The notes under the pieces: generated by a model
Told to the model about the DNA's origin: nothing
The model's database searches: none
What the model saw: only the letters and a program-made list of their open reading frames with translations
Source of the DNA: Paenibacillus sp. 1_12
GTDB lineage: Bacteria > Bacillota > Bacilli > Paenibacillales > NBRC-103111
Length of the DNA: 64,000 bases
Assembly (NCBI RefSeq): GCF_900114475.1
Contig: NZ_FOTE01000003.1
Span: forward strand, 347,389-411,388
Direction: 5' to 3'
Translations under genes and position numbers: made by a program
Shown: piece by piece, positions 1 through 10,128 of the stretch
Layout of the letters: every line of letters starts with the position of its first letter
Position numbering within the stretch: position 1 is the stretch's first letter

Positions 1-1397
1 GGCTGAGGATCAACCTTCGTGACATTAACGATACGAATAATAGTACCGAAAGGAATCAACTTACGGAAAAAGGAAAAGATTTTCGAAAAGACATTGAAAA
101 GAAAATGAATGCATATAGTAAAACTTCTTTAGCACCGGAAGAGATGGAGCGATTCATTAAATTTACTCCTACCTGGCAGGACTATCTTAAAGCGGTAGAT
201 CAGGGGCTTCTGATGATTGCTGCGGGAAATGACATCGATTTTACAACCTCGCTGAAAACGGGGGATCTAAGAAAAACAGGCGATGAATTAAACAATTTAT
301 TGCAGGATTTAATCGATGTTAATGTTACCTATGCGGAAAAGGCAAATAAAGACGGAGATAACCTTTATAAGTCATCTCGCTCGGTTACCACAACGATCAT
401 CATAATCTCGGTATTAATTAGCATCGGCTTCGGTTACTTCATTTCCCAAATTATTTCCCGTCCCTTGAACAGGATCGTTGGATTGGTGGCTAAAGTGGCT
501 GAAGGTGATTTAAGGCAAATGTCGGATATTGACACAAAGGATGAAGTCGGGCAGTTAGGTAATTCGATCAACGAAATGATATTGAATTTGCGTAGGATCA
601 TCGGATCAGTCTTGTCCTCCGCAGAAAATGTCTCGGCGTCAGCTCAGCAAATATCCGCCACAACGGAGGAGATTGCCAGCGGCAGCGCAAGTCAAGCCGA
701 TGCTGCTCAAACCATGAACGAACTATTCAGGGAATTATCTACAGCTATCAGCTCGGTAGCCAGAAGTGCGGAGCAAGCTTCTGAATTAGCCAACAATACG
801 ATGCATACCGCTCGGGACGGCGGTACCGTAGTACAAGCCTCTATTAAGGGTATGAGTCAGGTTAACGATCAGATGACCCGTTTGGAAGAAGACTCCAATA
901 AAATTGGTGAAATTATTGAAGTCATTGATGATATCGCCGATCAAACGAACCTACTTGCCTTAAATGCGGCGATAGAAGCAGCCAGAGCGGGGGACCAGGG
1001 CAGAGGATTCGCCGTTGTGGCGGATGAAGTGCGTAAGTTAGCTGAGCGAAGCAGTGAAGCAACCAAACAAATTACGGCGATTATTAAAGGCATGCAGCGG
1101 AATACTCAGCAAAGCGTAATATTTGTGAGTGAAGGAGTAATTTCATCGCAAAAAACAGGCGATTCCTTCAAAAATATTGTTGAGATGGTGAATCAAACGG
1201 CGAGCACTGTAGCGGAAATCGCAGCAGCGAGCGAGGAGCAAGCTGCTCAAACGACAGAAGTTTTGCTTTCCATTGAAAGTATCTCTGCAGCTACTGAAGA
1301 AGCGGCAGCGAGCAGCGAGGAAACAGCTTCTACAGCCCAGTCCCTTGCCCAGTTGGCAGAAGAGTTAAATAACAATGTTGCGATTTTTAAAATATAA
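1..1397 (+). CDS. Methyl-accepting chemotaxis protein, 5' end outside window
   Basis: Membrane chemoreceptor that passes ligand signals to CheA through CheW. The frame is open from base 3, so the true start lies upstream; the first internal ATG is at 105. Visible order: end of a four-helix-bundle-like sensor, one membrane helix (about 390-450), HAMP domain, then a full signalling domain with the conserved hairpin tip ([19 protein letters not shown]). The adaptation region is rich in Glu/Gln/Ala/Ser. It sits 12 bp upstream of cheW, so they are probably cotranscribed. The signalling half is very similar to the second receptor at 3994, which suggests a local duplication. The ligand cannot be told. 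Confidence 0.95.
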   Translation, partial: LRINLRDINDTNNSTERNQLTEKGKDFRKDIEKKMNAYSKTSLAPEEMERFIKFTPTWQDYLKAVDQGLLMIAAGNDIDFTTSLKTGDLRKTGDELNNLLQDLIDVNVTYAEKANKDGDNLYKSSRSVTTTIIIISVLISIGFGYFISQIISRPLNRIVGLVAKVAEGDLRQMSDIDTKDEVGQLGNSINEMILNLRRIIGSVLSSAENVSASAQQISATTEEIASGSASQADAAQTMNELFRELSTAISSVARSAEQASELANNTMHTARDGGTVVQASIKGMSQVNDQMTRLEEDSNKIGEIIEVIDDIADQTNLLALNAAIEAARAGDQGRGFAVVADEVRKLAERSSEATKQITAIIKGMQRNTQQSVIFVSEGVISSQKTGDSFKNIVEMVNQTASTVAEIAAASEEQAAQTTEVLLSIESISAATEEAAASSEETASTAQSLAQLAEELNNNVAIFKI

Positions 1398-1409
1398 GTA
1401 GGTGACTAG

Positions 1410-1829
1410 ATGGAACTAGCCAAGCAGGAACAATACATTGAGGTTGGAATCGGAAAAGAAAAATATGCAGTACAAATTCAGGATATTCATGAAATCATTA
1501 AACTGCAAGATATTACAACGATCCCGAACAGCAAGACCTATGTCAAAGGGGTTATTAATTTAAGGGGCAAGATTGTGCCAGTGATCAGTTTGTGCAGTCG
1601 ATTTGGTCTAATGGAGGAGTCTTATACGAAGTCAACCCGTATTATCGTCATCAACCATGTGGATGAGATGGTGGGTATGATCGTGGATCGAGTCAACCAG
1701 GTAACGACCATTTCGGACATTCAGCCTCCTTTGCTGAATGCTGGAGATACAGAAAGTGCAGGCATAATCGGTTTCGGACAGACGGAGAGCGGATTAGTCG
1801 GTATATTGAAACTGGAGCAGGTTCTCTAA
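1410..1829 (+). CDS. cheW: Chemotaxis adaptor CheW
   Basis: Single CheW domain of 139 aa, the usual length for a stand-alone CheW. It bridges receptor tips and CheA in the cytoplasmic array. The family core is visible: INLRGKIVPVISL near residue 50, then the VDEMVGMIVDRVNQV strand region. The start ATG follows GTAGGTGA at about 6 bp. It lies between a receptor gene and cheA, all on one strand with short gaps. A second CheW at 5580 is clearly related. The family is certain; whether this copy serves flagellar or other output is not visible. Confidence 0.95.
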   Translation: MELAKQEQYIEVGIGKEKYAVQIQDIHEIIKLQDITTIPNSKTYVKGVINLRGKIVPVISLCSRFGLMEESYTKSTRIIVINHVDEMVGMIVDRVNQVTTISDIQPPLLNAGDTESAGIIGFGQTESGLVGILKLEQVL

Positions 1830-1850
1830 AGGAATAGGGGCTGATGGACG

Positions 1851-3890
1851 ATGGAATCATCGTATTTGGCTGAATTAACAGCCGTTTTTTTAGATGAAGC
1901 GGAAGAACAGCTCTTGATTATGGAGCAGGAAATATTAAAGCTGGAACAAATCGGTGGATCAGAGGATACAATCCAAACCCTGTTTCGAGCCGCCCATACG
2001 CTGAAAGGTTCTTCGGCTGCGATGGGATTAGAAGAAATAAAACAATTGACGCATGAAATGGAGCATATATTGGATCAGGTGCGCAATCTGCGTTTGCGTG
2101 TTACAAACGAAATGATTAATTTGTTGTTTCAATGCTTGGATCTTTTAAGAAGCTTAAAGGATGAGTTTATGGAAGGGAAAAGCAGCTTCACGGATATCAC
2201 TTTGCTGCTCAACAAGGTGAAACAATTTACAGCAGAGCAGGAGAATTATTTAGTAAATGACTGTGAAGCAATCCCCGCCTCTAGTTGGCAGATCCTCGAT
2301 CCTGAATTGCAATTGAAAGTGCAGGAAATGATGGCACGAGGCTTACATGTGCATGATGTTCTCATCGGTCTGGAGCAAGACAGCATCATGAAATCGGCGC
2401 GGGCCCTGATCATAATAAATCAGATTCAATCGGTTGGAGAGGTGTTGACATCTCAGTATTCTCTTCAAGATCTTGAAGGAGAAGACACCGATGCTATTTC
2501 AGAAATCCGATTATTATTGGCTACACCAAAGGAAAATACGGAGTTTGAATCAGAAATTCTCTCCATGATGGACGTTTCTTATGTAAAGCTCTCCCGGTTC
2601 ACCCCGGATCATGAGGAGGAGGGCATGCCTGCCATGGCGACGGCAATTCCTATAGCATCGGAATGGGGCGGTACCAAGGAAGCCTTCGTGGCCACGGAAG
2701 GAAGGAAAAATAAACAAACGATTCGGGTTGATGTAGAGCGATTGGAGCATCTAATGAACTTGGTGGGGGAGCTCGTCATTGACCAAATGCGAATTTCCCA
2801 AGTTGGGAATATTTTAGATCACCGTTATTCTTCAGACGAGACCGTGGACGAGCTTGGACAAATTTCTGATCATGTATCCCGAGTGGTTGGAGAACTGCAG
2901 GAAAGTGTAATGAAGGCTCGTATGCTTCAGATCGACCAATTGTTTCAACGTTTTCCCAGAATGATTCGCGATCTTGCTTTAAGACTTAACAAAGAAGTAA
3001 CTCTCATTATTGAAGGGAATGAAACCGAGCTGGATCGGACGGTCATCGAGGAAATTGCGGATCCTCTTATCCATTTGATCCGTAACGCAATTGACCACGG
3101 TTTAGAATCAACAGAGGTACGTAAGAGCAGTGGTAAATCTGCCCAGGGACGAATACGTCTCGCTGCTGCACATGAAGAGAACCAACTGGTTATCTCAGTT
3201 GAAGATGATGGCGATGGCATTGATCCAAACAAGATTCGTAATCAGGCTGTTCGTAAAGGGATCATCTCCCAAGAGGAAGCCAACAAGTTGACAGATTTCG
3301 AATCGGTTTATTTAATCTTCCGACCGGGCTTTTCCACTGCAAGCGAAGTGAGTGATGTCTCAGGACGTGGTGTCGGAATGGATATTGTCCGTAATCAAAT
3401 CGAAAAATTGAATGGTGTTATTGACATTGAAACTCGATTAGGAGAAGGGACGCGTTTCAAGATCAAACTTCCTTTGACGTTGGCGATTATTACCGGTCTC
3501 TTAATTAAGTTGAACGGAACTACGTTTATTCTTCCCATGAACAGTGTGATAGAAATTGTTCGAATACCACTTGATTTCATCCATTCGATTACAGGGGAGC
3601 CGGTGGTCCTTATCCGAGAAAAGGTAATGCCGGTCGTTTGGATGCATGATTATTTCCAAATCCCCCGGATGGAACAAACAGGGAAACACCAGTCACTCAT
3701 CGTTGTAGGAAGCGCAGACAAGAGAATTGCATTAGTGGTGGATGATTTACTGGGCAATCAGCAAATTGTAGTGAAGTCTCTTGGTATTTATGTCGGAAAA
3801 ATCGATTGTATATCAGGAGCTACAATTCTAGGCGACGGCCGGGTGGCACTCATACTAGAAACAGCGGGCATTATTAGGCGGGTATCTTGA
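1851..3890 (+). CDS. cheA: Chemotaxis histidine kinase CheA
   Basis: 679-aa CheA, which autophosphorylates and passes phosphate to response regulators. Domains in order: N-terminal HPt (about 1-110) with the phospho-accepting His49 in AAHTLKGSSA; a variable 130-285 linker where a P2 docking domain would sit; dimerisation helices (about 288-350); an HATPase domain with N box near 406-415 (LIRNAIDHG), G1 near 450 (EDDGDGID) and G2 near 505 (GRGVGMDIV); and a C-terminal CheW-like domain (about 540-679). All kinase motifs are intact. It lies 21 bp after cheW. No cheB, cheR or cheY is next to it here; any such genes would lie left of the window. Confidence 0.96.
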   Translation: MESSYLAELTAVFLDEAEEQLLIMEQEILKLEQIGGSEDTIQTLFRAAHTLKGSSAAMGLEEIKQLTHEMEHILDQVRNLRLRVTNEMINLLFQCLDLLRSLKDEFMEGKSSFTDITLLLNKVKQFTAEQENYLVNDCEAIPASSWQILDPELQLKVQEMMARGLHVHDVLIGLEQDSIMKSARALIIINQIQSVGEVLTSQYSLQDLEGEDTDAISEIRLLLATPKENTEFESEILSMMDVSYVKLSRFTPDHEEEGMPAMATAIPIASEWGGTKEAFVATEGRKNKQTIRVDVERLEHLMNLVGELVIDQMRISQVGNILDHRYSSDETVDELGQISDHVSRVVGELQESVMKARMLQIDQLFQRFPRMIRDLALRLNKEVTLIIEGNETELDRTVIEEIADPLIHLIRNAIDHGLESTEVRKSSGKSAQGRIRLAAAHEENQLVISVEDDGDGIDPNKIRNQAVRKGIISQEEANKLTDFESVYLIFRPGFSTASEVSDVSGRGVGMDIVRNQIEKLNGVIDIETRLGEGTRFKIKLPLTLAIITGLLIKLNGTTFILPMNSVIEIVRIPLDFIHSITGEPVVLIREKVMPVVWMHDYFQIPRMEQTGKHQSLIVVGSADKRIALVVDDLLGNQQIVVKSLGIYVGKIDCISGATILGDGRVALILETAGIIRRVS

Positions 3891-3993
3891 TCTGCTGAAC
3901 TACTTATTTATCTATTATTCAAATTTAGAGGAAATTTAATGAAACGCTAGTGACAAACAATATATAGATGACAACTTGGGAGAGTGACTTTAC

Positions 3994-5562
3994 ATGAAAA
4001 TGACAGTCTCTAAAAAACTATATAGTGGTTTCTTTGCAGTTTTGCTTCTGTTGGTTGCAGTAGCTAGTATCAGCTATTATCAAATGAGCTCAATTGATAA
4101 ATCCTATGGGGATTTAATCGATAATCGCGCAGCCAAGGTTAATTTAACCAAGGATTTGCTGCTTGCCGTAAGAGAAGAACAAGTCATGATCCGCACCTAT
4201 CTATTGATCGGTGATGATAAGTATATTCAGAATTGGGAAACCGCTAAAGATCAGTACAAAAAGCACAGTGCTAAATTCAATAAAATTTTGGATACGCCCA
4301 AGGGCGCAGAGTATTTGTCACAGCTGGATCAGTTGGAAGCACAATACAACCAAATCAGCAGTCAGTCTATTCAGTTAAAGAAACAAAACAACATGGACGA
4401 AGTAATGAAAATATCCGAAACCCAAGCAGGGCCAGTTGTTGATAAAATAACCCAGGTTGGCAAAGATATGATTCAGCTTCAGCAGGATTTATTGGATAAA
4501 GGAAATGCTGATAACTCCGTAAGAGTGGCATCTACGCTATTGTGGCTGTTGATTCTAAGTATTGCAGCTGTTATCGGAGGGCTTATTATTGCATATTACA
4601 TCAGTCGTCAAATTTCGCTGCCTATCATAGAAGTAGCTTTATCCGCTGAAAGGATTGCCAATGGTGATTTGACAGGGGATCTACTTTCGATTAAAAACCG
4701 TGATGAAATCGGTGATATGGCGATTGCCTTTAATAAAATGTCAGCAAGTATAAGTACAATTATTAGCACCGTATTAATATCCTCACAAAATCTTTCAGCA
4801 GCTGCACAGCAGATCTCGGCCAGCACTGAGGAAATTGCCAGCGGTAGTGCCAATCAGGCCAGTTCTGCACAAACAATCAATGAATTGTTCAGAGAGCTGT
4901 CTTACGCGATTACTTCTGTAGCTAATGGAGCTGAGCAAGCATCTGAATTATCAAATAATACGATGGAGCTTGCCAAGGAAGGCGGTAAAGTGCTTCGCTC
5001 TACCATCGATGGGATGAACTTGGCTAATGAGCAAATGTCGAGGTTAGAGGAAGATTCGAATAAAATAGGGGAAATCATCGAAGTCATCGACGACATTGCC
5101 GATCAGACGAATTTGCTGGCCTTGAATGCGGCGATTGAAGCGGCAAGAGCGGGAGATCAGGGTAGGGGCTTTGCCGTGGTGGCTGACGAGGTTCGCAAGC
5201 TTGCGGAGCGCAGCAGTGAAGCGACCAAGCAAATAACCACTATTATTAAAGGCATGCAAAAAAACACCTTGTTAAGCATCTCGGCAGTTAATCAAGGTGT
5301 AGTATCGTCACAAAAAACCGGAGAATCATTTGAAAGCATTGTGTACATGGTCAACGACTCAGCGAATAAAGTGTCGGAAATTGCCGCTGCAAGCGAGCAG
5401 CAGGCTGCTCAAACCTCTGAGGTTCTGCTTTCAATAGAAAGTATCTCCGCCGCTACTGAGGAAGCGGCAGCTAGCAGTGAGGAAACCGCCTCTGCAGCTC
5501 AATCATTGGCTATGCTGGCAGAGGAACTGAATATGGCAGTCGAAATGTTTAAAATTAAGTAG
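3994..5562 (+). CDS. Methyl-accepting chemotaxis protein
   Basis: Complete 522-aa receptor. Membrane helices lie near residues 9-28 and 180-203 and flank a helical, Lys/Gln-rich extracellular domain of the four-helix-bundle type. HAMP is at about 204-256 and the signalling domain at about 270-520, with the conserved tip. The start ATG follows GGGAGAG at 9-10 bp. A gap of 103 bp after cheA could hold its own promoter. It pairs with the cheW immediately downstream. The signalling domain is nearly the same as that of the first receptor while the sensor part differs. This fits duplication followed by sensor divergence. Confidence 0.95.
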   Translation: MKMTVSKKLYSGFFAVLLLLVAVASISYYQMSSIDKSYGDLIDNRAAKVNLTKDLLLAVREEQVMIRTYLLIGDDKYIQNWETAKDQYKKHSAKFNKILDTPKGAEYLSQLDQLEAQYNQISSQSIQLKKQNNMDEVMKISETQAGPVVDKITQVGKDMIQLQQDLLDKGNADNSVRVASTLLWLLILSIAAVIGGLIIAYYISRQISLPIIEVALSAERIANGDLTGDLLSIKNRDEIGDMAIAFNKMSASISTIISTVLISSQNLSAAAQQISASTEEIASGSANQASSAQTINELFRELSYAITSVANGAEQASELSNNTMELAKEGGKVLRSTIDGMNLANEQMSRLEEDSNKIGEIIEVIDDIADQTNLLALNAAIEAARAGDQGRGFAVVADEVRKLAERSSEATKQITTIIKGMQKNTLLSISAVNQGVVSSQKTGESFESIVYMVNDSANKVSEIAAASEQQAAQTSEVLLSIESISAATEEAAASSEETASAAQSLAMLAEELNMAVEMFKIK

Positions 5563-5579
5563 GTAAGAAGGTGAATATA

Positions 5580-6005
5580 ATGATAACCACCCATCAGAAT
5601 CAGTACATCGAGGTTGGAATTGGCAGTGAACAATATGCGCTAAGAATCGATGAGATTCATGAGATCATCAAGATGCAAGTTATTACTTGCATCCCTAATA
5701 CGAGGTCTTATATCAAAGGTGTTATCAATTTGAGAGGCAAGATCATTTCGATTATCAGCTTGCGGGCTCGTTTCGATCTAATGGAGGAGGACTATAACAA
5801 GCAGACACGAATCGTTGTAGTCAATTTCATGGGTGAAATGGTTGGAATTATTGTAGACAGGGTCAATCAGGTAACGTCCTTCTCTAATATTCAAGAGCCT
5901 CCTGATCATTCAGGTAATAAGCAAAACGCTTATTTTTCCGGTGTCGGTCACACGGAAGTTGGGTTGGTGTTTATTTTAAATCTTACAAATATATTACAGG
6001 AGTAA
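5580..6005 (+). CDS. cheW: Second chemotaxis adaptor CheW
   Basis: CheW domain of 141 aa, clearly related to the one at 1410 (shared IEVGIG, INLRGKI and VDRVNQV segments). I start it at ATG 5580, 6-7 bp after the AAGGTGA ribosome site; a GTG at 5571 is in frame but overlaps that site. It begins 17 bp after the second receptor and ends the chemosensory operon. A hairpin repeat element follows at 6016. Two receptor-CheW pairs around one CheA suggest a tandem duplication. Confidence 0.93.
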   Translation: MITTHQNQYIEVGIGSEQYALRIDEIHEIIKMQVITCIPNTRSYIKGVINLRGKIISIISLRARFDLMEEDYNKQTRIVVVNFMGEMVGIIVDRVNQVTSFSNIQEPPDHSGNKQNAYFSGVGHTEVGLVFILNLTNILQE

Positions 6006-6015
6006 TTCCGCCAAG

Positions 6016-6220
6016 CCTATATAAGATGAATAAAAGAAACACACAGCCTGAGCGGAGAAAGCGGACCCTTCTGGAGAAACGAAGTGTTCGCCTTTGCAGA
6101 CGGATTCTTACCCCTATGGGGCTAAGAATAAAAAGAATCTGGCTGCAACAACGATTGGAAGAGGGGTCTGCTTTCGCAGCGACTCTTTGCTGTCATGATG
6201 TTTAGTTCATCTTATATAGG
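6016..6220. repeat. Hairpin (MITE-like) intergenic repeat, copy 1
   Basis: The element is bounded by a perfect 15-bp inverted repeat: CCTATATAAGATGAA at 6016-6030 and its complement at 6206-6220. Inner segments also pair imperfectly (about 6050-6075 with about 6160-6185). The right half, 6105-6219, recurs at 56686-56800 with about 87% identity by eye. It has no coding capacity. It looks like a small non-autonomous palindromic element or a long RNA hairpin. Confidence 0.75.
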
Positions 6221-6270
6221 TTCAAATTTCAGTGGTATTGGATAAGCCCGATCAGTATTTGATTAATCAA

Positions 6271-6306
6271 AAAAAAGCCCCGACACCTACCAAGATGGTG
6301 TCGAGA
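6271..6306 (-). terminator. Rho-independent terminator of the aldo/keto reductase pair
   Basis: Stem CGACACC (6281-6287) with GGTGTCG (6297-6303). On the minus strand it is followed by GGGGC and a run of T, just beyond the stop codon at 6317. Confidence 0.85.
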
Positions 6307-6316
6307 CCCAAGTAAA

Positions 6317-7246
6317 CTAAATATCGATCCCAGAAAGCACATGTGTACTGACTTGATCCAACTGTCTCAGCTCATCGACTGTTAGATTCACGTCAATAGC
6401 ACGTGTGTTTTCTGCCAAATGCTTCTCATTTTGCGTACCGACAATGGCGGAAGTTAGTGCAGGTTGGTGCAGCAGCCAGCTAATGGCTATTTCCGACAAG
6501 GTAACCTGCTTAGCTTCGGCGATTTGTGTTAATAGATCAATCAAAGGCTGTTCCTTCTCTAGATGCTCTGGCAGAAACAATCTTCTATTATTACGGAAAT
6601 CGTTTTCTTTGATTGTGGCCTTGCCATTATGAAATGCCCCGGTCAGGATGCCTTTAGCAATGGAGCTATAGCTCATGATGCCGATATTATTTTCCTGGCA
6701 ATAAGGGATAATCTCGGGCTCAATCCCACGATGAAGTAGGCTGTACTCGGGCTGAATGACATCAATACGTGCATAGTTGCTTGCTTCTTTGAGCAGGTCA
6801 ATGGAAAAATTGGACGCCCCAATGGCGCGAATCAGACCTTCATCTTTAAGTTTGTTCAATTCGGATAACGTATCTGCCAGCGGGATATCCTTATTAGGCC
6901 AATGGATATAATAAATATCAACATAATCGACACGTAAGCGCTTTAAGCTGGTTTCTGCTGAAGAGCGCACATCTGCAGGCTTTAGGTGACCTGGAGACAC
7001 CTTGGTTGCGATAATGCAGTCTTTTCGTTTGCCCTCGAGTGCCTGTCCGACAATTTCCTCGGAATGTCCTTGTCCGTAGCCTTCGGCAGTATCAAACGTG
7101 TGGATGCCCAGATCAAAAGCTTTTTGTATCGCACTAATGTTGATTTCATCGCTTTGCTTATCCCATTGCCCACCACCCAGCTCCCAACAACCAAACGTAA
7201 CTTCGGAAACTTGAATATCTGTATTTCCTAATTTTCTGTATTTCAT
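6317..7246 (-). CDS. Aldo/keto reductase
   Basis: 309-aa NADPH-dependent oxidoreductase of the AKR TIM-barrel family. The catalytic set is visible: Asp and Tyr in DTAEGYG, Lys in ATKVSPG, and His in IHWPN. The cofactor loop is near SYSSIAKGILTG. The start is MKYRKLGNTDI, the common N-terminus of bacterial AKRs. It is the second gene of a minus-strand pair with the related AKR at 7338-8288, 91 bp apart and separated by short palindromes. It shares its terminator at 6271. The physiological substrate cannot be told. Confidence 0.92.
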   Translation of the reverse strand: MKYRKLGNTDIQVSEVTFGCWELGGGQWDKQSDEINISAIQKAFDLGIHTFDTAEGYGQGHSEEIVGQALEGKRKDCIIATKVSPGHLKPADVRSSAETSLKRLRVDYVDIYYIHWPNKDIPLADTLSELNKLKDEGLIRAIGASNFSIDLLKEASNYARIDVIQPEYSLLHRGIEPEIIPYCQENNIGIMSYSSIAKGILTGAFHNGKATIKENDFRNNRRLFLPEHLEKEQPLIDLLTQIAEAKQVTLSEIAISWLLHQPALTSAIVGTQNEKHLAENTRAIDVNLTVDELRQLDQVSTHVLSGIDI

Positions 7247-7267
7247 GAGTAAGTAATTCCTCCTAAA

Positions 7268-7336
7268 AATTTTCGTGGAAAATTCACTTCGTAAGCGTGA
7301 ACCTTAGAGTTTTCGTAGAAAACTAGCGTCGTAAGC
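7268..7336. repeat. Cluster of short palindromes between two AKR genes
   Basis: Three adjacent perfect small hairpins: AATTTTC-GTG-GAAAATT (7268-7284), TTCAC-TTCGTAAGC-GTGAA (7283-7301) and AGTTTTC-GTA-GAAAACT (7308-7324), the last followed by GTCGTAAGC. The unit 'A-rich palindrome + TCGTAAGC' occurs twice here. A related arrangement appears before pheS (GCTTACGAAGC next to a palindrome, 57680-57709). Confidence 0.6.
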
Positions 7337-7337
7337 T

Positions 7338-8288
7338 TTATTGCGCAGCAATGGCACGGATTTCGACCAAGGTAGCTTCATCTAGGGCAACATCTACCGC
7401 CGGCAGTACACTTAAGATATGGCTTGGCTTGCGTACCCCTACAATAGCGCTGGTAAGTGCCGGATGAGCCAATACATAAGCAATGGCCAATTGTGGAAGG
7501 GTAAGATCATAGCGGGATGCCACTACCTTCAATTTTTCAGCTCTGTCTACGTTCTTTCTCAGGTTTTCACCTGTATGGGCTGCATTGCGCGAGCGCCAGT
7601 CGTTCGCTTCGAATTTAGTATCATACGTATAATTGCCTGACAGAAGTCCTGAGGTCAACGAGCTGTATCCAACAACGCCAATACCCTTCTCCTGACAAAA
7701 AGGAAGCAGCTCCTGCTCGGCCTTTGGTCTTAGTATGGAATATGGCGGCTGCAGCGAATCCACGTGCCTGACAGCTAGCGATTGCTCCAGTAATGGCACA
7801 TCATAGTTGCTTACTCCGGCATAGCGGACTTTACCGTCTTGAATTAGCTTGTCCATTGCCCGCATGGTTTCCTCAGCTGGAGCTTTCGTATCCGTGTCCG
7901 GCCAATGCATTTGATATAAGTCGATATAGTCAGTACCTAGTCTTTTAAGAGAGGCTTCGGCTTCCCGAATGACTGAATCGTAGGTGCCATTCTTGGAAAC
8001 ATTTCTTTGCTCATCCCATACAAGGCCGCATTTCGTTGCGAGTACGATCTTATCGCGATCACCCTTGAGGGCTTTACCAATGATCTCTTCGGAGTAACCA
8101 AGACCATATACAGCCGCTGTATCATAAAAGGTAATTCCTGCGTCAAGTGCCGCGCGTACGCTGTCGTAAGATAGCTGATCGTCTTGATCACCCCATCCGC
8201 TAGCCCAGCCTGCGCCTCCAATTGCCCAGGATCCGAAGCCGATAACGGATATTTCTGGACCATTTTTTCCAAGCTTACGATATTTCAT
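7338..8288 (-). CDS. Aldo/keto reductase
   Basis: 316-aa AKR, first gene of the minus-strand pair. I place the start at 8288 (MKYRKLGKNGPEIS) because AAGGAGAG lies 8-9 bp before it; the frame is open further upstream to 8366 without a good ribosome site. Catalytic residues are visible: DTAAVYGLG, ATKCGLVW and QMHWPDTD. The YSSLTSGLLSG loop is at about 210. It resembles the YdjG/IolS type in length. It is transcribed away from phnC, with the shared control region at 8289-8563. Confidence 0.92.
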   Translation of the reverse strand: MKYRKLGKNGPEISVIGFGSWAIGGAGWASGWGDQDDQLSYDSVRAALDAGITFYDTAAVYGLGYSEEIIGKALKGDRDKIVLATKCGLVWDEQRNVSKNGTYDSVIREAEASLKRLGTDYIDLYQMHWPDTDTKAPAEETMRAMDKLIQDGKVRYAGVSNYDVPLLEQSLAVRHVDSLQPPYSILRPKAEQELLPFCQEKGIGVVGYSSLTSGLLSGNYTYDTKFEANDWRSRNAAHTGENLRKNVDRAEKLKVVASRYDLTLPQLAIAYVLAHPALTSAIVGVRKPSHILSVLPAVDVALDEATLVEIRAIAAQ

Positions 8289-8563
8289 AGTTGAATCTCT
8301 CCTTCGATTTGGCTTATGTTCATTATAATGAAAGCGACTCGATTTAGGAAGAACTGTGCTTGACATCAGCTAGTTACCTTTAGGTTATCTAGGTTACAAA
8401 GAATTTGGTACAAATTATCATATCGTAATCGGCTGAAATCTGATAAAATTATGGGTTGTATAAGGTTTTATGCATATCACATCATGAGAAGAGGAAAATT
8501 GAATTTTATGTCGAATCTTTACGAATTAGCTTGTTTGATCTTGAGAGGAGAAACGGAGAGCCC

Positions 8564-9334
8564 ATGATCCAATTTCAAAATGTTTCCAAAGTGTATAACA
8601 ATGGCACCGTCGGCTTGAATAACATTAATTTAACTATTCATCCAGGAGAATTCGTTGTTATCGTAGGCTTGTCAGGGGCGGGCAAGTCAACGCTTCTGCG
8701 TTCCGTGAATCGCCTTCATGAAATAACCGATGGTCAGATATTGATCGATGGAAATTCGATTACGGCAGCACGTGGTGTACAGCTTCGACGTATGCGTCGA
8801 AACATCGGAATGATCTTTCAAAGCTTTAATTTGGTGAAGCGTGTCTCCGTTTTACGGAATGTGCTATCAGGTCGTGTAGGTTATCATTCTACACTCCGCA
8901 CTATGCTTGGGTTGTTTCCGCAAGCCGATATTGAGCTGTCTCTAAAGGCATTGGAACGTGTAAATATTCGGGAAAAAGCTTATGCACGTGCCGATGAGCT
9001 GTCTGGTGGTCAGCAGCAGCGTGTATCAATTGCCCGTGCTCTGGCGCAGGAGGCCAAGATTATTTTGGCAGATGAGCCAGTAGCTTCATTGGATCCTTTA
9101 ACAACACGCCAAGTTATGGATGATCTAAAACGGATTAATCAGGATTTGGGGATTACTACGATAGTGAATCTTCACTTTATTGATCTTGCCAGGGAGTACG
9201 CGACTCGTATTATTGGCTTACGTGCAGGCTCTGTCGTTTTTGATGGACCGGTTGCCGAAGCAACGGACGAGCGTTTTTCCGAGATTTATGGACGAGAAAT
9301 CAAAAAGGATGAGCTGCTGGGGGGAGAAGCCTGA
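8564..9334 (+). CDS. phnC: Phosphonate-type ABC transporter ATP-binding protein PhnC
   Basis: 256-aa ABC ATPase that powers uptake of phosphonate or a related phosphorus compound. Walker [10 protein letters not shown] is at 35-43, the signature LSGGQQQR near 146, Walker B IILADEP just after it, and the switch His in VNLHFID. The start at ATG 8564 fits the upstream AGGAGAAACGGAGAG and the usual family length; the frame is open upstream to 8456. Its stop overlaps the next gene by ATGA, so the three genes are translationally coupled. Repeats of TTA(C/T)C at 8374, 8385 and 8394 resemble half-sites of a Pho box, but weakly. Confidence 0.93.
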   Translation: MIQFQNVSKVYNNGTVGLNNINLTIHPGEFVVIVGLSGAGKSTLLRSVNRLHEITDGQILIDGNSITAARGVQLRRMRRNIGMIFQSFNLVKRVSVLRNVLSGRVGYHSTLRTMLGLFPQADIELSLKALERVNIREKAYARADELSGGQQQRVSIARALAQEAKIILADEPVASLDPLTTRQVMDDLKRINQDLGITTIVNLHFIDLAREYATRIIGLRAGSVVFDGPVAEATDERFSEIYGREIKKDELLGGEA

Positions 9335-10128
9335 TGTCGCCATCCAAGGGGAAGCACGCTGCTCTACAGAAGCCATCGTCATTAAAAAGGAATCTCTCCA
9401 TCATCATGATTCTTATTCTCCTGGCTGCCAGTGCGTATAAGACGAATGTTTCGATACCCGAGCTTATAGAAGGTATTCCGGAGATGGGCAAGCTTTTCGT
9501 CGAGATGTATCCTCCGAATTGGAGTTACTTTAGTACGAGTTGGGAACCCATGCTGGAAACGATTAGAATGGCGATTGTAGGTACAGTTGTAGGCTCACTG
9601 ATTGCGATCCCAATTTCTTTTCTGGCGGCCCGCAATGTGACGCGTGTGCCTGTATTAAGCGCTGCTGCCCGTTTTATATTGAATTTTGTCCGTACGATTC
9701 CTGACCTGATGTATGCAGGCGTATTCGCCGCAATTGTCGGATACGGCGCATTGGCGGGAACGATAGCACTTGCCTTTTTCTCGTTTGGGCTTGTCTCCAA
9801 GCTTACTTATGAGTCTATCGAGTCTATTGATCCAGGGCCTCCAGAAGCGATGACAGCGGTCGGTGCGAATAAGCTGCAGTGGATTCGCTTCGGTGTATTG
9901 CCTCAGGTTACCGCTCAATTCGCTGGATTTGTGCTCTATACTTTTGAAGTCAACGTGCGTGCTGCTACCATTCTGGGTTTTGTAGGAGCCGGAGGCATTG
10001 GATTGCTGTTACAACGCGCCTTGGATCGTTTGAGATATGATCAGGCCTCTACGGTTATATTACTTATATTTGTGGTTGTGCTGATCATTGATTATGTGAG
10101 TACGAAGTTACGGGAGAAGCTGCTATGA
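9334..10128 (+). CDS. phnE: Phosphonate-type ABC transporter permease PhnE (first)
   Basis: 264-aa integral membrane permease with about 6 hydrophobic segments. The EAA-type loop is visible in GPPEAMTAVGANKLQ, and the GAGGIGLLL segment near the end is typical of PhnE. The start overlaps the phnC stop, and its end overlaps the start of the next permease (ATGA at 10125). Two PhnE-like subunits next to each other suggest a heterodimeric pore. The binding protein is encoded on the other strand at 11043. Confidence 0.92.
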   Translation: MSPSKGKHAALQKPSSLKRNLSIIMILILLAASAYKTNVSIPELIEGIPEMGKLFVEMYPPNWSYFSTSWEPMLETIRMAIVGTVVGSLIAIPISFLAARNVTRVPVLSAAARFILNFVRTIPDLMYAGVFAAIVGYGALAGTIALAFFSFGLVSKLTYESIESIDPGPPEAMTAVGANKLQWIRFGVLPQVTAQFAGFVLYTFEVNVRAATILGFVGAGGIGLLLQRALDRLRYDQASTVILLIFVVVLIIDYVSTKLREKLL

